A stretch of 20,020 nucleotides of DNA from Streptococcus oralis (GTDB taxonomy: Bacteria; Bacillota; Bacilli; Lactobacillales; Streptococcaceae), in NCBI GenBank assembly GCA_937930605.1, contig CALHBZ010000012.1, positions 1 through 20,020 of the forward strand, written 5' to 3'. Shown piece after piece: positions 7,669-15,660 of the stretch (within the stretch, counting starts at the first letter, position 1; each line of letters begins with the position of its first letter). The position numbers and the translations under genes are program-made. The notes beneath the pieces were generated by a model, which saw nothing but the letters and a program-made list of their open reading frames with translations, searched no databases and was not told where the DNA came from.

Positions 7669-8601
7669 TTATTTTGACAAACCTTCAGCAATCTTGTCAA
7701 GGTTGTATTTCATCATGCTGTAGTAGCTGTCGCCTTCTTTACCTTCTTCAGCGATTGAGTCTGTAAAGATTTGTGCGTAAATTGGGATATTTGTGTCTTG
7801 TGAAACAGTCTTCATTGGTCGGTCATCGACACTTGATTCAACAAAGAGTGATGGAACTTTTGTTTGGCGAAGTTTTTCAACCAAGGTCTTGATTTGTTCA
7901 GGTGTCCCTTCTTCTTCTGTGTTGATTTCCCAGATGTAGGCACTTGGAACTCCGTAAGCTTTAGAGAAGTATTTGAATGCTCCTTCGCTGGTTACAATGA
8001 GTTTCTTTTCAGCAGGAATGTTATTAAATTTATCCTTACTTTCTTTATCAAGTTTGTCTAGCTTATCAGTGTATTCTTTAAGATTCTTTTCGTAGAATTC
8101 CTTGTTGCTAGGGTCTTTAGCGCTTAATTGTTTGGCGATATTTTTAGCAAAGATAATTCCATTTTCAAGGTTGAGCCAAGCGTGTGGGTCTTCTTTTCCT
8201 TTTTCATTTTTTCCTTCAAGGTAGATGACTTCAACGCCTTCGCTGACTGCAAAGTAGTCTTTGTTTTCAGTCTTCTTGGCATTTTCTACCAATTTGGTAA
8301 ACCAAGCATTGCCACCAGTTTCAAGATTGATTCCGTTATAGAAAATCAGATCAGCTTGAGAAGTTTTCTTTACGTCTTCAGGAAGTGGTTCGTACTCGTG
8401 TGGGTCTTGACCAACAGGAACGATACTGTGAAGATCAATCTTATCACCAGCGATATTCTTTGTAATATCAGCGATGATAGAGTTAGTGGCTACAACTTTT
8501 AGTTTTTGGTTTGTAGATGCTGTGTCTTTTTTCCCGCTAGCACATGCTACAAGTACAATGACGGAAAGAAAAAGAACGAGCAATGTACCTAATTTTTTCA
8601 T
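7669..8601 (-). CDS. psaA: Manganese ABC transporter substrate-binding lipoprotein PsaA
   Basis: A 310-residue lipoprotein of the cluster A-I metal-binding family. The signal peptide ends in lipobox LVAC with C20, so the mature protein is anchored to the outer face of the membrane. The four Mn ligands of pneumococcal PsaA map one residue later here: H68 (DPHEYE), H140 (DPHAWL), E206 and D281 (FTDSIAEEG). All are conserved. PsaA delivers Mn2+ to PsaC/PsaB; Zn2+ can bind and block it. The gene overlaps psaC by one base (TAATG), with GGAGG in the end of psaC, so translation is probably coupled. It is the last gene before a terminator. It was also described as an adhesin (LraI family), probably reflecting Mn starvation in mutants. 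Confidence 0.97.
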   Translation of the reverse strand: MKKLGTLLVLFLSVIVLVACASGKKDTASTNQKLKVVATNSIIADITKNIAGDKIDLHSIVPVGQDPHEYEPLPEDVKKTSQADLIFYNGINLETGGNAWFTKLVENAKKTENKDYFAVSEGVEVIYLEGKNEKGKEDPHAWLNLENGIIFAKNIAKQLSAKDPSNKEFYEKNLKEYTDKLDKLDKESKDKFNNIPAEKKLIVTSEGAFKYFSKAYGVPSAYIWEINTEEEGTPEQIKTLVEKLRQTKVPSLFVESSVDDRPMKTVSQDTNIPIYAQIFTDSIAEEGKEGDSYYSMMKYNLDKIAEGLSK

Positions 8602-9476
8602 TAGATTCCTCCAGAAGGGTTTCCCCTTAATTTATTGATTTTTTTATTTTTTAGTTTCAAGTATCGTTGCTTAGGAGAGATAAAGAAACTGATTAAAAAG
8701 AAGCTGGCGGATGTGAGCACGATGCTGGATCCTGCTGCGAGATTGAAGCTATAGCCGATAAAGAGTCCCAAGACAGAAGCGGTTGCCCCTAGGGTTGATG
8801 AAAGAAAAATCATGCTCTTTAGGCTATTAGCATAAAGGTAAGCCGTCGCAGCTGGGGTGATCAACATGGCCACGATAAGAATAGTTCCAACACTTTGCAT
8901 GGCGGTAACGGACACAAGGGTCAAGAGCACCATGAGCAGATAGTGGTAGAAATTGACGGGCATTCCCATGGCTTTAGCCAAAAGCTCGTCAAAGGATGTA
9001 ATCAGTAGCTGTTTAAAGAAAATCCCGATAATCAAGAGAATCAATGCCCCCACACCGATGGTGATCCACATGTCCGTATCTTGGACAGCGAGGATATTCC
9101 CAAAAAGGATATGAAAGAGGTCTGTCGAACTCTTGGCAACACTAATCAAGATGACACCTAAGGCTAAGAAAGATGAAAAGGTAATACCAATGGCAGTGTC
9201 ACTCTTGATGATAGAGTTTCCCTTGATGTAGGTAATGATGATGGAGGCCATCAAGCCAAAGATGATTGCTCCAATAAAGAAATCAATTCCCAAGATAAAG
9301 GAAAGGGCTACGCCGGGCAAAACTGCGTGAGAGATGGCATCCCCCATGAGAGACATTCCGCGTAGGATGATAAAACATCCCACGGCTCCAGCAACGACTC
9401 CGATGACTATAGCTGTTATCAAGGCGTTTTGTAGGAAATGGAAATTTTGCAATCCATCGATAAATTCTGCTATCAT
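8601..9476 (-). CDS. psaC: Manganese ABC transporter permease PsaC
   Basis: A 291-residue ABC-3 family membrane permease that forms the Mn2+ channel in the cytoplasmic membrane. It shows eight or more hydrophobic segments and the family features [20 protein letters not shown] (residues ~39-58, the coupling region that contacts the ATPase) and [11 protein letters not shown]. The start [19 protein letters not shown] overlaps the psaB stop by four bases (ATGA), and the end overlaps psaA by one base. The three genes therefore form a tightly coupled operon. The basic C-terminal tail ([14 protein letters not shown]) is cytoplasmic. Length is normal, no defects. Confidence 0.96.
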   Translation of the reverse strand: MIAEFIDGLQNFHFLQNALITAIVIGVVAGAVGCFIILRGMSLMGDAISHAVLPGVALSFILGIDFFIGAIIFGLMASIIITYIKGNSIIKSDTAIGITFSSFLALGVILISVAKSSTDLFHILFGNILAVQDTDMWITIGVGALILLIIGIFFKQLLITSFDELLAKAMGMPVNFYHYLLMVLLTLVSVTAMQSVGTILIVAMLITPAATAYLYANSLKSMIFLSSTLGATASVLGLFIGYSFNLAAGSSIVLTSASFFLISFFISPKQRYLKLKNKKINKLRGNPSGGI

Positions 9477-10195
9477 AGGTCACCTCCATTAAAGAAGAGC
9501 CTACTACCATAAGCTTTTTTAAGATTGGCTTCGGTAAAGGTTTCTTCAGTTGGACCAATAGCTACCAATTCTCGATTGAGAAGTAAAACTTGGTCGAAAT
9601 AATGGGAGACTTTACTGAGGTCATGATGGACGATAAGAACTGTTTTACCAGCTTTTTTAAGGTCTCTCAGCGTATTCATGATAATTTCTTCACTGATCGA
9701 GTCAATCCCGACAAAAGGCTCATCTAAAAAGATGTAGTCAGCTTCCTGCACTAAGCAGCGGGCAATCAAAACACGTTGGAATTGCCCTCCTGAGAGCTGA
9801 CTGATTTGGCGATCCGCATAGTCTGAGAGTCCAACGATTTCAAGTGCATCCGCCACTTTTTTCCAGTGGCTAGCCTTTAAAGTGTGAAAGAGCGGTATAG
9901 ATGGATAGAGTCCCAGTGAGACACATTCCTTGACCTTGATAGGGAAATTGTAGTCGATATGGATTTTTTGCTCGACATAGGCAACTCGATGTAAAGATTT
10001 CTTGACTTCTTTGTCATCGAGAAAGGCCTGACCTTCATGTGGGATAATTCCCAACATACTTTTTAATAAAGTTGATTTTCCAGCACCGTTTGGACCAATA
10101 ATTCCGGTAATAGTTGGTCCTTGGAGCACTAGTAAAATATCCTTTAGTGCCAACGTTTCTTTGTAGGAGACACTGAGGTTTTCGATACGTATCAT
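9473..10195 (-). CDS. psaB: Manganese ABC transporter ATP-binding protein PsaB
   Basis: A 240-residue ATPase that energises Mn2+ import. It shows Walker [10 protein letters not shown] (~37-45), Q-loop [13 protein letters not shown], signature LSGGQFQ (~130), Walker [10 protein letters not shown] and H-loop VLIVHHDLS. The start is [13 protein letters not shown] at 10195. A longer in-frame ATG at 10228 is rejected because it overlaps the promoter -10 box (10225-10220) and precedes the ribosome binding site (GGAGG, 10211-10207). The chosen start also gives the family length. It is the first gene of psaBCA, and its promoter carries a PsaR-type operator. The divergent neighbour is pepO. Conserved motifs are complete. 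Confidence 0.95.
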   Translation of the reverse strand: MIRIENLSVSYKETLALKDILLVLQGPTITGIIGPNGAGKSTLLKSMLGIIPHEGQAFLDDKEVKKSLHRVAYVEQKIHIDYNFPIKVKECVSLGLYPSIPLFHTLKASHWKKVADALEIVGLSDYADRQISQLSGGQFQRVLIARCLVQEADYIFLDEPFVGIDSISEEIIMNTLRDLKKAGKTVLIVHHDLSKVSHYFDQVLLLNRELVAIGPTEETFTEANLKKAYGSRLFFNGGDL

Positions 10196-10219
10196 ACAGT
10201 TGTTTTCCTCCTGTCTTTT

Positions 10220-10256
10220 AATATACATTAAAAAAAAATTTAAGTCAAGTTAATTT
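10220..10256 (-). promoter_or_regulatory. psaBCA promoter with overlapping PsaR operator
   Basis: Minus strand TTGACT (10248-10243), 17-base spacer, TATATT (10225-10220). The -35 box is embedded in AATTAACTTGACTTAAATT, an imperfect dyad matching the ScaR/SloR/PsaR type of site. Mn-loaded PsaR bound here would block RNA polymerase, the known mode for psaBCA control. The divergent pepO leader begins on the other side. Confidence 0.8.
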
Positions 10257-10357
10257 TTGAAAAATTTAAAATAATAACTGAAAAATGAAGAAAAAAGAGA
10301 GACCATTTTTAATTGCATTCTCCTGTGTTTTTTGCTAAGCTAAGAATAAGTGAAAAT

Positions 10358-10378
10358 ATGAAAGCGAGAACAAGATGA
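10358..10378 (+). CDS. Possible six-codon leader peptide overlapping the pepO start
   Basis: ATG followed by codons for KARTR and a TGA whose last bases overlap the pepO ATG (ATGA). Neither this frame nor pepO has a strong Shine-Dalgarno sequence, so translational coupling by re-initiation is conceivable. It may equally be chance in a short AT-rich stretch. No protein function is implied. Confidence 0.2.
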   Translation: MKARTR

Positions 10379-12267
10379 CACGTTATCAAGACGATTTTTA
10401 TGATGCAATCAATGGCGAATGGGAAAAGACAGCTGTCATTCCAGCTGATAAATCTCGAACAGGTGGTTTTATTGACCTTGATGAAGAGATTGAAGAGTTG
10501 ATGCTGGCAACTACGGACAAGTGGTTGGAAGGAGAAGATGTTCCAGAGGATGCTATCCTCGCAAACTTTGTTAAGTACCATCGTATGGTACGCGATTTTG
10601 ATAAGAGAGAAGCAGATGGGATCAAGCCTGTCCTTCCTATGCTCAAGGAATACCAAGATTTGGAGAGTTTTGCGGATTTCACTAGCAAATTAGCCGAGTT
10701 TGAACTAGCTGGCAAGCCAAACTTCCTCCCATTTGGTGTATCGCCAGACTTTATGGATGCCAGAACCAATGTTCTTTGGGCCAGTGCTCCAAGGACGATT
10801 TTGCCAGATACAACTTACTATGCGGAAGAACATCCGCAACGCGAAAAGCTCTTGACTTTATGGAAAGAAAAAAATCGCAACCTCCTCAGAGTTTATGGTT
10901 TTTCAGAGGATGAGATTTCAGATTTACAAGAGAAACGATTGGAGCTGGACCGTCGAGTTGCAGCTGTGGTACTTTCTAATGAAGAAAGCTCAGAATATGC
11001 GAAACTGTACCATCCATACGCTTATGAAGACTTCAAGAAATTCGCCCCTGCCCTATCTCTAGATGATTTCTTCCAAGCTATTCTTGGGCAAGTTCCTGAC
11101 AAGGTTATTGTAGATGAAGAACGTTTCTGGCAAGCAGCAGACCAATTCTATAGTGAAGAAGCATGGCCTTTGCTCAAGGCAGCCTTGATTTTGGCTGTGG
11201 TCAATCTTTCAACCAGTTATTTGACAGATGAGATTCGTATCCTGTCAGGTGCCTACGCGCGAGCTCTTTCAGGTGTTCCAGAAGCTCAGGACAAGGTCAA
11301 GGCGGCTTATCACTTGGCCCAAGGTCCTTTCAAGCAAGCCCTAGGTCTCTGGTATGCGCATGAAAAATTCTCCCCAGAAGCAAAAGCAGACGTAGAGAAA
11401 AAAGTGGCGACCATGATTGATGTGTATAAGGAACGTTTGGCTAAGAATGACTGGCTCACTCCTGAAACGCGTGATAAGGCCATCGTCAAACTCAATGTCA
11501 TCAAACCTTATATCGGTTATCCAGAGGAATTGCCAGAACGCTACAAGGACAAGGTAGTGGACGAAACTGCCAGTCTCTTTGAGAATGCCCTGGCCTTTGC
11601 GCGTGTGGAAATCAAACACAGCTGGAGCAAGTGGAACCAACCTGTTGACTACAAGGAGTGGGGCATGCCAGCACATATGGTCAATGCCTACTACAATCCT
11701 CAGAAGAACTTGATTGTCTTTCCAGCGGCTATTTTGCAGGCTCCATTCTATGACTTGCATCAGTCGTCTTCTGCTAACTACGGTGGTATTGGGGCAGTTA
11801 TTGCCCATGAAATTTCCCACGCCTTTGATACAAATGGTGCTTCTTTTGATGAAAATGGTAGCCTCAAAGACTGGTGGACAGAAAGCGACTATGCTGCCTT
11901 CAAAGAAAAAACACAGAAAGTTATCGACCAGTTTGATGGACTGGAGTCTTACGGCGCAAGAATCAACGGAAAACTAACCGTATCAGAAAACGTTGCCGAC
12001 TTGGGAGGAATTGCTGCAGCGCTTGAAGCTGCCAAGAGAGAACCAGACTTCTCTGCTGAAGAATTCTTCCACAACTTTGCTCGTATCTGGCGTATGAAAG
12101 GCCGTCCGGAGTTGATGAAACTCATGGCTAGTGTCGATGTGCACGCGCCTGCTAAACTCCGGGTCAATGTCCAAGTACCAAACTTCGATGATTTCTTTAC
12201 AACTTATGATGTCAAAGAAGGTGATGGCATGTGGCGTGCACCAGAGGATCGTGTGATTATTTGGTAA
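10375..12267 (+). CDS. pepO: M13-family zinc endopeptidase PepO
   Basis: A 630-residue neprilysin-type metallopeptidase. Zinc ligands H478 and H482 with catalytic E479 are in HEISH, and the third ligand is E538 in SENVADLGG (D542 supports H-bonding). The substrate-binding NAYY motif is at 437-440. The ending VIIW matches the conserved C-terminal region of the family. It cleaves oligopeptides. There is no signal peptide or membrane segment, yet pneumococcal PepO is found on the surface and outside the cell and binds plasminogen, fibronectin and C1q; the same is possible here but is inference. The Shine-Dalgarno sequence is weak, and the start overlaps a tiny upstream frame. Divergent from psaB, it shares a 179-base regulatory interval with it. 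A clear terminator follows. Confidence 0.96.
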   Translation: MTRYQDDFYDAINGEWEKTAVIPADKSRTGGFIDLDEEIEELMLATTDKWLEGEDVPEDAILANFVKYHRMVRDFDKREADGIKPVLPMLKEYQDLESFADFTSKLAEFELAGKPNFLPFGVSPDFMDARTNVLWASAPRTILPDTTYYAEEHPQREKLLTLWKEKNRNLLRVYGFSEDEISDLQEKRLELDRRVAAVVLSNEESSEYAKLYHPYAYEDFKKFAPALSLDDFFQAILGQVPDKVIVDEERFWQAADQFYSEEAWPLLKAALILAVVNLSTSYLTDEIRILSGAYARALSGVPEAQDKVKAAYHLAQGPFKQALGLWYAHEKFSPEAKADVEKKVATMIDVYKERLAKNDWLTPETRDKAIVKLNVIKPYIGYPEELPERYKDKVVDETASLFENALAFARVEIKHSWSKWNQPVDYKEWGMPAHMVNAYYNPQKNLIVFPAAILQAPFYDLHQSSSANYGGIGAVIAHEISHAFDTNGASFDENGSLKDWWTESDYAAFKEKTQKVIDQFDGLESYGARINGKLTVSENVADLGGIAAALEAAKREPDFSAEEFFHNFARIWRMKGRPELMKLMASVDVHAPAKLRVNVQVPNFDDFFTTYDVKEGDGMWRAPEDRVIIW

Positions 12268-12302
12268 GAGTGTTCTATTAAGAGATTCCGTTAAACAAGG
12301 AT

Positions 12303-12340
12303 TCAGAAAGTACATGCTAAAGTGTACTTTCTGATTTTTT
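12303..12340 (+). terminator. Terminator of pepO
   Basis: Perfect 12-bp arms, 12303-12314 with 12323-12334, 8-base loop, followed by six T's. Confidence 0.9.
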
Positions 12341-12390
12341 GAGTAAATTGCTAGTTTTAGAATACTTAAAATGAGAATAAGGAGGGAAAC

Positions 12391-13155
12391 ATGAAGAAAT
12401 ATTGGATGATGATGATCGTAGCTCTTTGCCTTCCAATTTTGGCATCTTGTGGAGGGAATCAAAGTAGGGAAAATGTAGAGACGTCAACTACAGCAACCAC
12501 TTCAGCTAAAGAAGTTCAAAAGGATATGGCTACAAAATCAAATAGCGAAGGTAGCATAAGCTCTTCCACAACGGCACCATCAACTACGGTTGAAAGGGAA
12601 AATGATACGGGACAGGACCTATATAAAGAAGTTCTCGAACGATATAAGCGCTATGTATCACTTTTAAATCAAGGTAAGAGAGAAGAGTTGCAAAAAGAGC
12701 TGAAGGAGAATAAAGTTTCCCCAGAGGAGTTTGGCTATATTTTCACATTAAGCACCTATGAAAAACCAGTGGCTCCAGAATATGTTTTTTCAGATTTGAA
12801 CAAAGATGGACAGGATGAATTGCTAATTGGGAATGGCCAATATCTTACAGCAGTCTATTATTTGGAAAATCAAAAACCCACATTGCTTCATACAGGTTAT
12901 GCAGCATCTGCGGGTGGTTTTCGATCTAGTTTAAGTCTCTATGAAAATGGTCAAGTTAGCTATGCAAATTGGCATTCGACTTCTCCAGAAATGGACCTAA
13001 CTCTTTATTCTTTGAATAACAAAGGCGTAAAGATAGTGAAAGAAATGACTCTTAAAATTGGTGGAAATGAAAAAGTTGCTCAAGTTTTAGAGGTTTCTTC
13101 TGAAGAGGTTGATCTGACTAAATTTGATTGGAAAGCCTTTGAGCTAGTGAATTAG
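12391..13155 (+). CDS. Predicted surface lipoprotein with a Ca-binding-like DxNxDG loop, function unknown
   Basis: A 254-residue protein with a lipoprotein signal peptide (MKKYWMMM..., lipobox LASC, C20), so it should be tethered outside the membrane. Residues 21-75 form a Ser/Thr-rich, low-complexity linker. The folded part (~76-254) has DLNKDGQDELL at 135-145, an EF-hand or dockerin-like loop, followed by alternating hydrophobic strands (YLTAVYYLENQKPTLLHTG, SLSLYENGQVSYANW). This pattern is seen in streptococcal and firmicute lipoproteins annotated as hypothetical; I cannot assign a role. AAGGAGG lies 5 bases before the ATG. No convincing promoter was found between the pepO terminator and the start. 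It ends before a bidirectional terminator. Confidence 0.85.
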   Translation: MKKYWMMMIVALCLPILASCGGNQSRENVETSTTATTSAKEVQKDMATKSNSEGSISSSTTAPSTTVERENDTGQDLYKEVLERYKRYVSLLNQGKREELQKELKENKVSPEEFGYIFTLSTYEKPVAPEYVFSDLNKDGQDELLIGNGQYLTAVYYLENQKPTLLHTGYAASAGGFRSSLSLYENGQVSYANWHSTSPEMDLTLYSLNNKGVKIVKEMTLKIGGNEKVAQVLEVSSEEVDLTKFDWKAFELVN

Positions 13156-13210
13156 TTTTGGATCCACTTATTCGCCCATCTTCGATTTGGCAGAGTGAGT
13201 CTTGATACAG

Positions 13211-13244
13211 AAAAATTAACCAAGGATTTTGTCCTTGGTTTTTT
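13211..13244. terminator. Bidirectional terminator between the lipoprotein and MBL-fold genes
   Basis: Perfect 9-bp arms, 13218-13226 with 13232-13240. Six T's follow on the plus strand (13239-13244), and AATTTTT follows on the minus strand. Confidence 0.87.
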
Positions 13245-13249
13245 GCTTG

Positions 13250-13879
13250 CTAGAAAAAAGGATTAAAGGTCTTTTCGTGAGCGATGGTCGTAGCTGGACC
13301 ATGCCCTGGATAGACATCGTAGTTAGGAAGGGTAAAGAGTTGAGTCTGGATACTATGGAGGAGTTGTTCCATGCTACCTGTAGGAAGGTCGGTCCGTCCG
13401 ATGGTTTCGCGGAATAGAGCATCTCCTGTCAAGACCAGATGGGCATCAGGGAAAACTAGGGAAACCCCACCGATAGAGTGACCAGGAGTTGGTAGGGCAG
13501 TAAAACGGAATTCCTCGATCTGGTATTCTTCATGAAAGACATAGGTGTGTTCAGCTGGTTTGCAGACGACATCAGCCATATCATCGTGACGAGGTAGACC
13601 AGAGAGATTGTCAACGGGAGTATAGAGCCAAGAAGCTTCACTCTCTGCTACATAAACTGGGGGATTTTCAAAAGTATCTCTGACTAAGTCAAGACTCATA
13701 ATATGGTCGTAGTGGGTGTGGGTCAGGAGAATCGCACAGACGGGTTTGTTGATTTTCTCGATGGTCTTGCGAATGGCTTCCCAATGGCTACCAGGATCGA
13801 CCACAATCAGGTATTGGTCTCCTTCTAGATAATAAGTGTTTTCATAGGCAACGGGATTCACGGTTTTATGGATTTTCAT
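13250..13879 (-). CDS. MBL-fold metallo-hydrolase, glyoxalase II-like (YcbL/GloB group)
   Basis: A 209-residue cytoplasmic protein with all metal ligands of the metallo-beta-lactamase fold in place: HTHYDH at 54-59, H134 (PTPGHS), D153 (TGDALF) and H193 (PGHGP). The GRTD motif (161-164) after the TGD loop is typical of the GloB/YcbL and persulfide-dioxygenase side of the superfamily. It is shorter than classical glyoxalase II (~250 residues) because it lacks the C-terminal glutathione-binding helical part, so the natural substrate may not be S-lactoylglutathione. Many streptococcal genomes list it as hydroxyacylglutathione hydrolase. GGAG lies upstream of the ATG. It is transcribed from its own extended -10 promoter downstream of the SpNOX terminator, so it is probably a single-gene unit. 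Confidence 0.88.
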   Translation of the reverse strand: MKIHKTVNPVAYENTYYLEGDQYLIVVDPGSHWEAIRKTIEKINKPVCAILLTHTHYDHIMSLDLVRDTFENPPVYVAESEASWLYTPVDNLSGLPRHDDMADVVCKPAEHTYVFHEEYQIEEFRFTALPTPGHSIGGVSLVFPDAHLVLTGDALFRETIGRTDLPTGSMEQLLHSIQTQLFTLPNYDVYPGHGPATTIAHEKTFNPFF

Positions 13880-13911
13880 ACTGGCTCCAATCTCAAAGAA
13901 TGTACTAAACT

Positions 13912-13920
13912 AGTATAACA
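13912..13920 (-). promoter_or_regulatory. Extended -10 promoter of the MBL-fold gene
   Basis: Minus strand TGTTATACT (13920-13912), 33 bases before the start codon. No good -35 box was found at normal spacing. Confidence 0.5.
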
Positions 13921-13942
13921 CAGAAGAGAGAAATAAAGTGAA

Positions 13943-13972
13943 AAGAAAGTCCCTCTTTTGTGTAAGAGGGAC
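13943..13972 (-). terminator. Terminator of the SpNOX gene
   Basis: Perfect 9-bp arms (13949-13957 with 13964-13972). On the minus strand a T-rich tail TTTCTTTT follows, directly after the stop at 13980. Confidence 0.82.
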
Positions 13973-13979
13973 AACGGTC

Positions 13980-15173
13980 TTATTTAAACTTGAAACCTTC
14001 GTAAATGAGTTTTGCTTTGGGATTCTTTTTCTTGATTTGCTTAGCAAGGGCCTTCATCATAGGAAGAGGGCCACACATATAGACTGTAGTCTGGGTAGGG
14101 ATTTCTTCTTGATCTAAAGTCAGGTATCCTTTTTCATTGCTATCGACTAGCTGCAGGTCAAAGTTAGCATTTTGATGGGCGTAGTCTCGAAGTAGATCTA
14201 GGTAGACAGTATTTTCCTCTCCACGGAAACTATAGTAGAAGCGGACGTTCCTGTCTAGGATAGGATGCTCACGGATATAAGAGATGAAAGGTGTAATTCC
14301 AATACCACCTGCAATCCAGATTTGCTGCTTTGGACCGTGTTCCATAGTCATATGTCCATAAGCGCGATCAACTGCAACCTTGCTACCAACTTGAAGATTG
14401 TCATAGATATTCTTGGTGTGGTCACCAGAGTTTTTTATCGTAAAATAAAGAGTTCGTCCTTGTCCTCCAGAGATGGAGAAAGGATGTGGAGCAGTCTCAA
14501 AACCTTTTTGGAAAATTTTTAGAAAGGCAAATTGTCCATATTCGTAGGTGAAAGGATGACTGAGTTCTATTTCAATTTCAGTCGTATCATGGTTGAGGTG
14601 TTTGATCCCTACGATTTTTCCAAGATAGGTGAAGCCGACCTTTTGATAAAGGAAAATGATATAAAAACCTGCAAGCAAGCCTAAAATAGCATAGATTCCA
14701 AAGATAAGACCTAGGAAACTAAAGGAGAGGAGACGATTTCCCATGATCATCAAAACATGAAAAAGGCCAAAGATATAGGCTAGATAAACCAATCGATGAA
14801 TCCATCTCCATGCCTCATACTGGATGTATTGTCCCAGATAGGCAACCAGAACGATGCTGATAAAGATATAGATAGCGATATTTCCAAACTGGGCGGCCAA
14901 ATGTGAACCCCAGAGACCGCCCATGCTAAAGTTGTGTAGGGTTAGTAGGAGAATGGATAGAAAAGCGGTGAATTTGTGAGCTAGATACATCTTTTCAAGT
15001 CCGTTAAACCAAGATTCAAGCAGGGGTAAACGGCTAGCTAGTATAAAAGTAAGTGAGAGGGTAGTAAGAGCTAAACCAGGGATTAGAAACTGACTAGCAC
15101 CTGAACTGAGCCAAGCTAGAATAGTCAGAAGCATACTAAGTCCAATAAATAAAATACCTTTTAATGATTTCAT
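13980..15173 (-). CDS. NADPH oxidase-like flavocytochrome (SpNOX family, ferric reductase-like transmembrane protein)
   Basis: A 397-residue membrane protein closely resembling S. pneumoniae SpNOX, a prokaryotic homologue of eukaryotic NOX enzymes. The N-terminal half has six predicted helices with histidine pairs H66/H80 and H126/H139, spaced 13-14 residues apart as expected for two stacked b-type haems. The C-terminal half is a ferredoxin-reductase module: HPFSIS (230-235) for FAD, GGIGITPF (289-296) and CGP (367-369) for NAD(P)H. It moves electrons from cytoplasmic NAD(P)H across the membrane to O2, giving superoxide in vitro; its physiological acceptor is unclear. The start at MKSLKGILF (15173) was preferred over the ATG at 15200 because AAGGA lies 8 bases before it and the length then fits. 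A palindrome covers the promoter. Confidence 0.93.
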   Translation of the reverse strand: MKSLKGILFIGLSMLLTILAWLSSGASQFLIPGLALTTLSLTFILASRLPLLESWFNGLEKMYLAHKFTAFLSILLLTLHNFSMGGLWGSHLAAQFGNIAIYIFISIVLVAYLGQYIQYEAWRWIHRLVYLAYIFGLFHVLMIMGNRLLSFSFLGLIFGIYAILGLLAGFYIIFLYQKVGFTYLGKIVGIKHLNHDTTEIEIELSHPFTYEYGQFAFLKIFQKGFETAPHPFSISGGQGRTLYFTIKNSGDHTKNIYDNLQVGSKVAVDRAYGHMTMEHGPKQQIWIAGGIGITPFISYIREHPILDRNVRFYYSFRGEENTVYLDLLRDYAHQNANFDLQLVDSNEKGYLTLDQEEIPTQTTVYMCGPLPMMKALAKQIKKKNPKAKLIYEGFKFK

Positions 15174-15202
15174 AGTAGAAGTCCTTTCATAGATTATCAT
15201 AT

Positions 15203-15234
15203 GTTAAATGTAATAAAATTTGTTACATTTTAAC
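15203..15234. promoter_or_regulatory. Palindromic candidate operator at the SpNOX promoter
   Basis: AAATGTAA (15206-15213) and TTACATTT (15223-15230) are perfect inverted arms around 9 bases. The symmetry extends inward (only one mispair) and outward to GTTAA...TTAAC with a one-base bulge. On the minus strand, TTGTTA (15236-15231) and TACATT (15212-15207) at 18-base spacing could be the promoter, which the palindrome would cover. The cognate regulator is unknown. Confidence 0.5.
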
Positions 15235-15296
15235 AAAAAAAGAATCTCTCGTCAAGGTTCGTGATTTAGGCTAACTTTTCTGACCCTTTTTTCTAA

Positions 15297-15328
15297 AAAG
15301 CCAAGGAATCGGGTGATTCATTGGCTTT
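15297..15328 (-). terminator. Terminator left by the decayed gene
   Basis: 14-bp arms with one mismatch (15297-15310, 15315-15328), loop GGGT. On the minus strand TTTTT follows. It is placed just after the stop of the pseudogene ending at 15335. Confidence 0.7.
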
Positions 15329-15334
15329 CTTATC

Positions 15335-15660
15335 TTAACGATTCTTCCAAGCTTGGTAGCGAGTATCACTCAAGAGTTGGGTTAAGCGTCCCATGGTTTC
15401 TCTTTCTTCAGGAGTGAGGGATTAAGCTTGGACAAAGAGTTGATGAATGTGTTCAATGACCTTGAAAGAAGAAGGGTCGTTGATAGAGGAGATGTCTGCA
15501 TCAAGAATGATTCCAAAAAAGAGATCGAAGTAGAGCTGCAGTTCAGTATCAGGGACTGTCTCAACCCATTCCTTGAAGGTAGTATCGACTTGCCGGCTGT
15601 CACTATTGGTCTCGTCTAGTTGGGCAAAGTGTTTGCCTTCAACCTAAAAAACCTTGATAA
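15335..15660 (-). pseudogene. 3' remnant of a gene with two in-frame stops, 5' end missing
   Basis: One minus-strand frame runs from 15660 to a final TAA at 15337-15335, interrupted by TAG (15646-15644) and TAA (15424-15422). Translation between and after the stops is protein-like: VEGKHFAQLDETNSDSRQVD at the start, an aromatic, acidic helix-like middle (ELQLYFDLFFGIILDADI), and SLTPEERETMGRLTQLLSD plus RYQAWKNR at the end. The reading frame stays in register across both stops, so this was one protein of more than 108 residues. I do not recognise the family; a regulator-like helical C-terminus is only a guess. The 5' end stops at a 54-bp IS-like relic (15661), so truncation by insertion is likely. 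The shorter open frames seen here on either strand are by-products. Confidence 0.7.

Noticed and set aside
10196..10228. Eleven-residue N-terminal extension of PsaB (start at 10228).
   Set aside because: The ATG overlaps the -10 box, lies before the ribosome binding site, and the shorter form matches family length.
11341..11820. Minus-strand frame of 159 codons inside pepO.
   Set aside because: Shadow of pepO in the antisense frame; cysteine, tryptophan and histidine-rich composition is not protein-like, and there is no start signal.
11983..12462. Minus-strand frame of 159 codons spanning the end of pepO and the start of the lipoprotein gene.
   Set aside because: It runs across the pepO terminator hairpin and lies opposite two real genes, so it is incidental.
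15428..15619. Plus-strand frame of 63 codons, and a minus-strand frame of 73 codons, in the decay zone.
   Set aside because: Both overlap the pseudogene out of frame; no ribosome binding site; the minus-strand in-register frame explains the sequence better.
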